Of a stretch of DNA of 23,948 nt, positions 23,855 through 23,948 are shown piece after piece. This DNA comes from Bacteroidia bacterium (GTDB lineage Bacteria > Bacteroidota > Bacteroidia > Bacteroidales > Prolixibacteraceae). Position numbers and translations under genes: made by a program. The stretch lies in assembly GCA_025358395.1 (NCBI GenBank), contig JANYJT010000043.1:1-23948 (forward strand). The letters run 5' to 3'. Each line of letters starts with the position of its first letter. Position 1 is the first letter of the stretch. The notes beneath the pieces were generated by a model that was not told the DNA's origin, did no database searches, and worked only from the letters and a program-made list of their open reading frames with translations.

Positions 23855-23948
23855 GGATATTTCAAAACAACGATTACTTATTGAACAAGTTGATAGAAAA
23901 TTGGCTTTGTTTAGACCTTTAAGTTCATTTACAATTCCTCAAAAAGGA
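23853..23948 (+). CDS. Mobile mystery protein A, N-terminal part (cut by window end)
   Basis: Only 32 codons are visible, giving MDISKQRLLIEQVDRKLALF and then RPLSSFTIPQKG. This N-terminus (KQRLLIEQVDRKL...PPKGW type) is what I recognise from mobile mystery protein A. That is a small XRE-type DNA-binding protein nearly always followed by mobile mystery protein B, a Fic-domain protein, in a toxin-antitoxin-like pair on mobile DNA. The helix-turn-helix and the partner gene lie outside the window, so the call rests on the N-terminal motif and the operator-like promoter. The reading frame is open to the last base. Confidence 0.7.
   Translation, partial: MDISKQRLLIEQVDRKLALFRPLSSFTIPQKG

Noticed and set aside
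22250..23948. CRISPR array in the repeat-containing right end
   Set aside because: The repeats are inverted or very short tandem units, with no regularly spaced direct repeats and no spacers.

Overview
The window reads as a chromosome segment of a Bacteroidota (Bacteroidetes) bacterium. The evidence is a type IX secretion 'plug' protein (20091-21371, minus), promoters of the Bacteroidota form TTTG-N19/20-TAnnTTTG ahead of several genes, mostly absent Shine-Dalgarno sequences, and a characteristic Bacteroidota-type tyrosine recombinase remnant. There are no rRNA or tRNA genes that I can see.

Left part (1-3800): a Yx(FWY)xxD-repeat lipoprotein and a YncE-like beta-propeller protein, both on the minus strand and separated by a strong intrinsic terminator. 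They are followed by mobA (molybdenum cofactor guanylylation, plus strand) and a Crp/Fnr-family regulator (minus strand, with its own recognisable promoter).

Redox core (3855-14696): two divergent operons share a 412-bp control region rich in inverted repeats. The minus operon encodes a Rieske protein and a 900-residue fusion of a b6-type cytochrome b with a twelve-heme cytochrome c, which looks like an unusual quinol-oxidising or quinone-reducing complex. The plus operon encodes a Psr/Phs-type molybdoenzyme (Tat-exported catalytic subunit, four-cluster ferredoxin subunit, NrfD/PsrC membrane subunit), a split pair of YeeE/YedE sulfur-compound transporters, a membrane-anchored rhodanese-fold protein whose only cysteine is its last residue, and a large membrane protein ending in a THEP1-type P-loop NTPase that looks like an ECF transporter folded into one chain. 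The parts suggest respiratory turnover of thiosulfate, polysulfide or a related sulfane-sulfur compound. MobA would supply the bis-MGD cofactor, and the Crp-like protein is a plausible regulator. Substrate and direction cannot be read from the sequence.

Middle right (14831-22249): a complete tripartite RND efflux operon (TolC-like, lipoprotein adaptor, HAE-1-like pump), the convergent T9SS plug gene, and a secreted MORN/YwqK-repeat protein.

Right end (22250-23948): an accessory patch. It holds short direct repeats, a tyrosine recombinase with a large internal deletion and frameshift, a HigBA-type toxin-antitoxin pair between two imperfect inverted repeats that share a boundary motif (attC-like), and the start of a mobile mystery protein A gene. 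The promoter of that last gene is bracketed by a near-perfect 21-bp inverted repeat. This patch looks like cassette-type mobile DNA inserted beside a conserved backbone.
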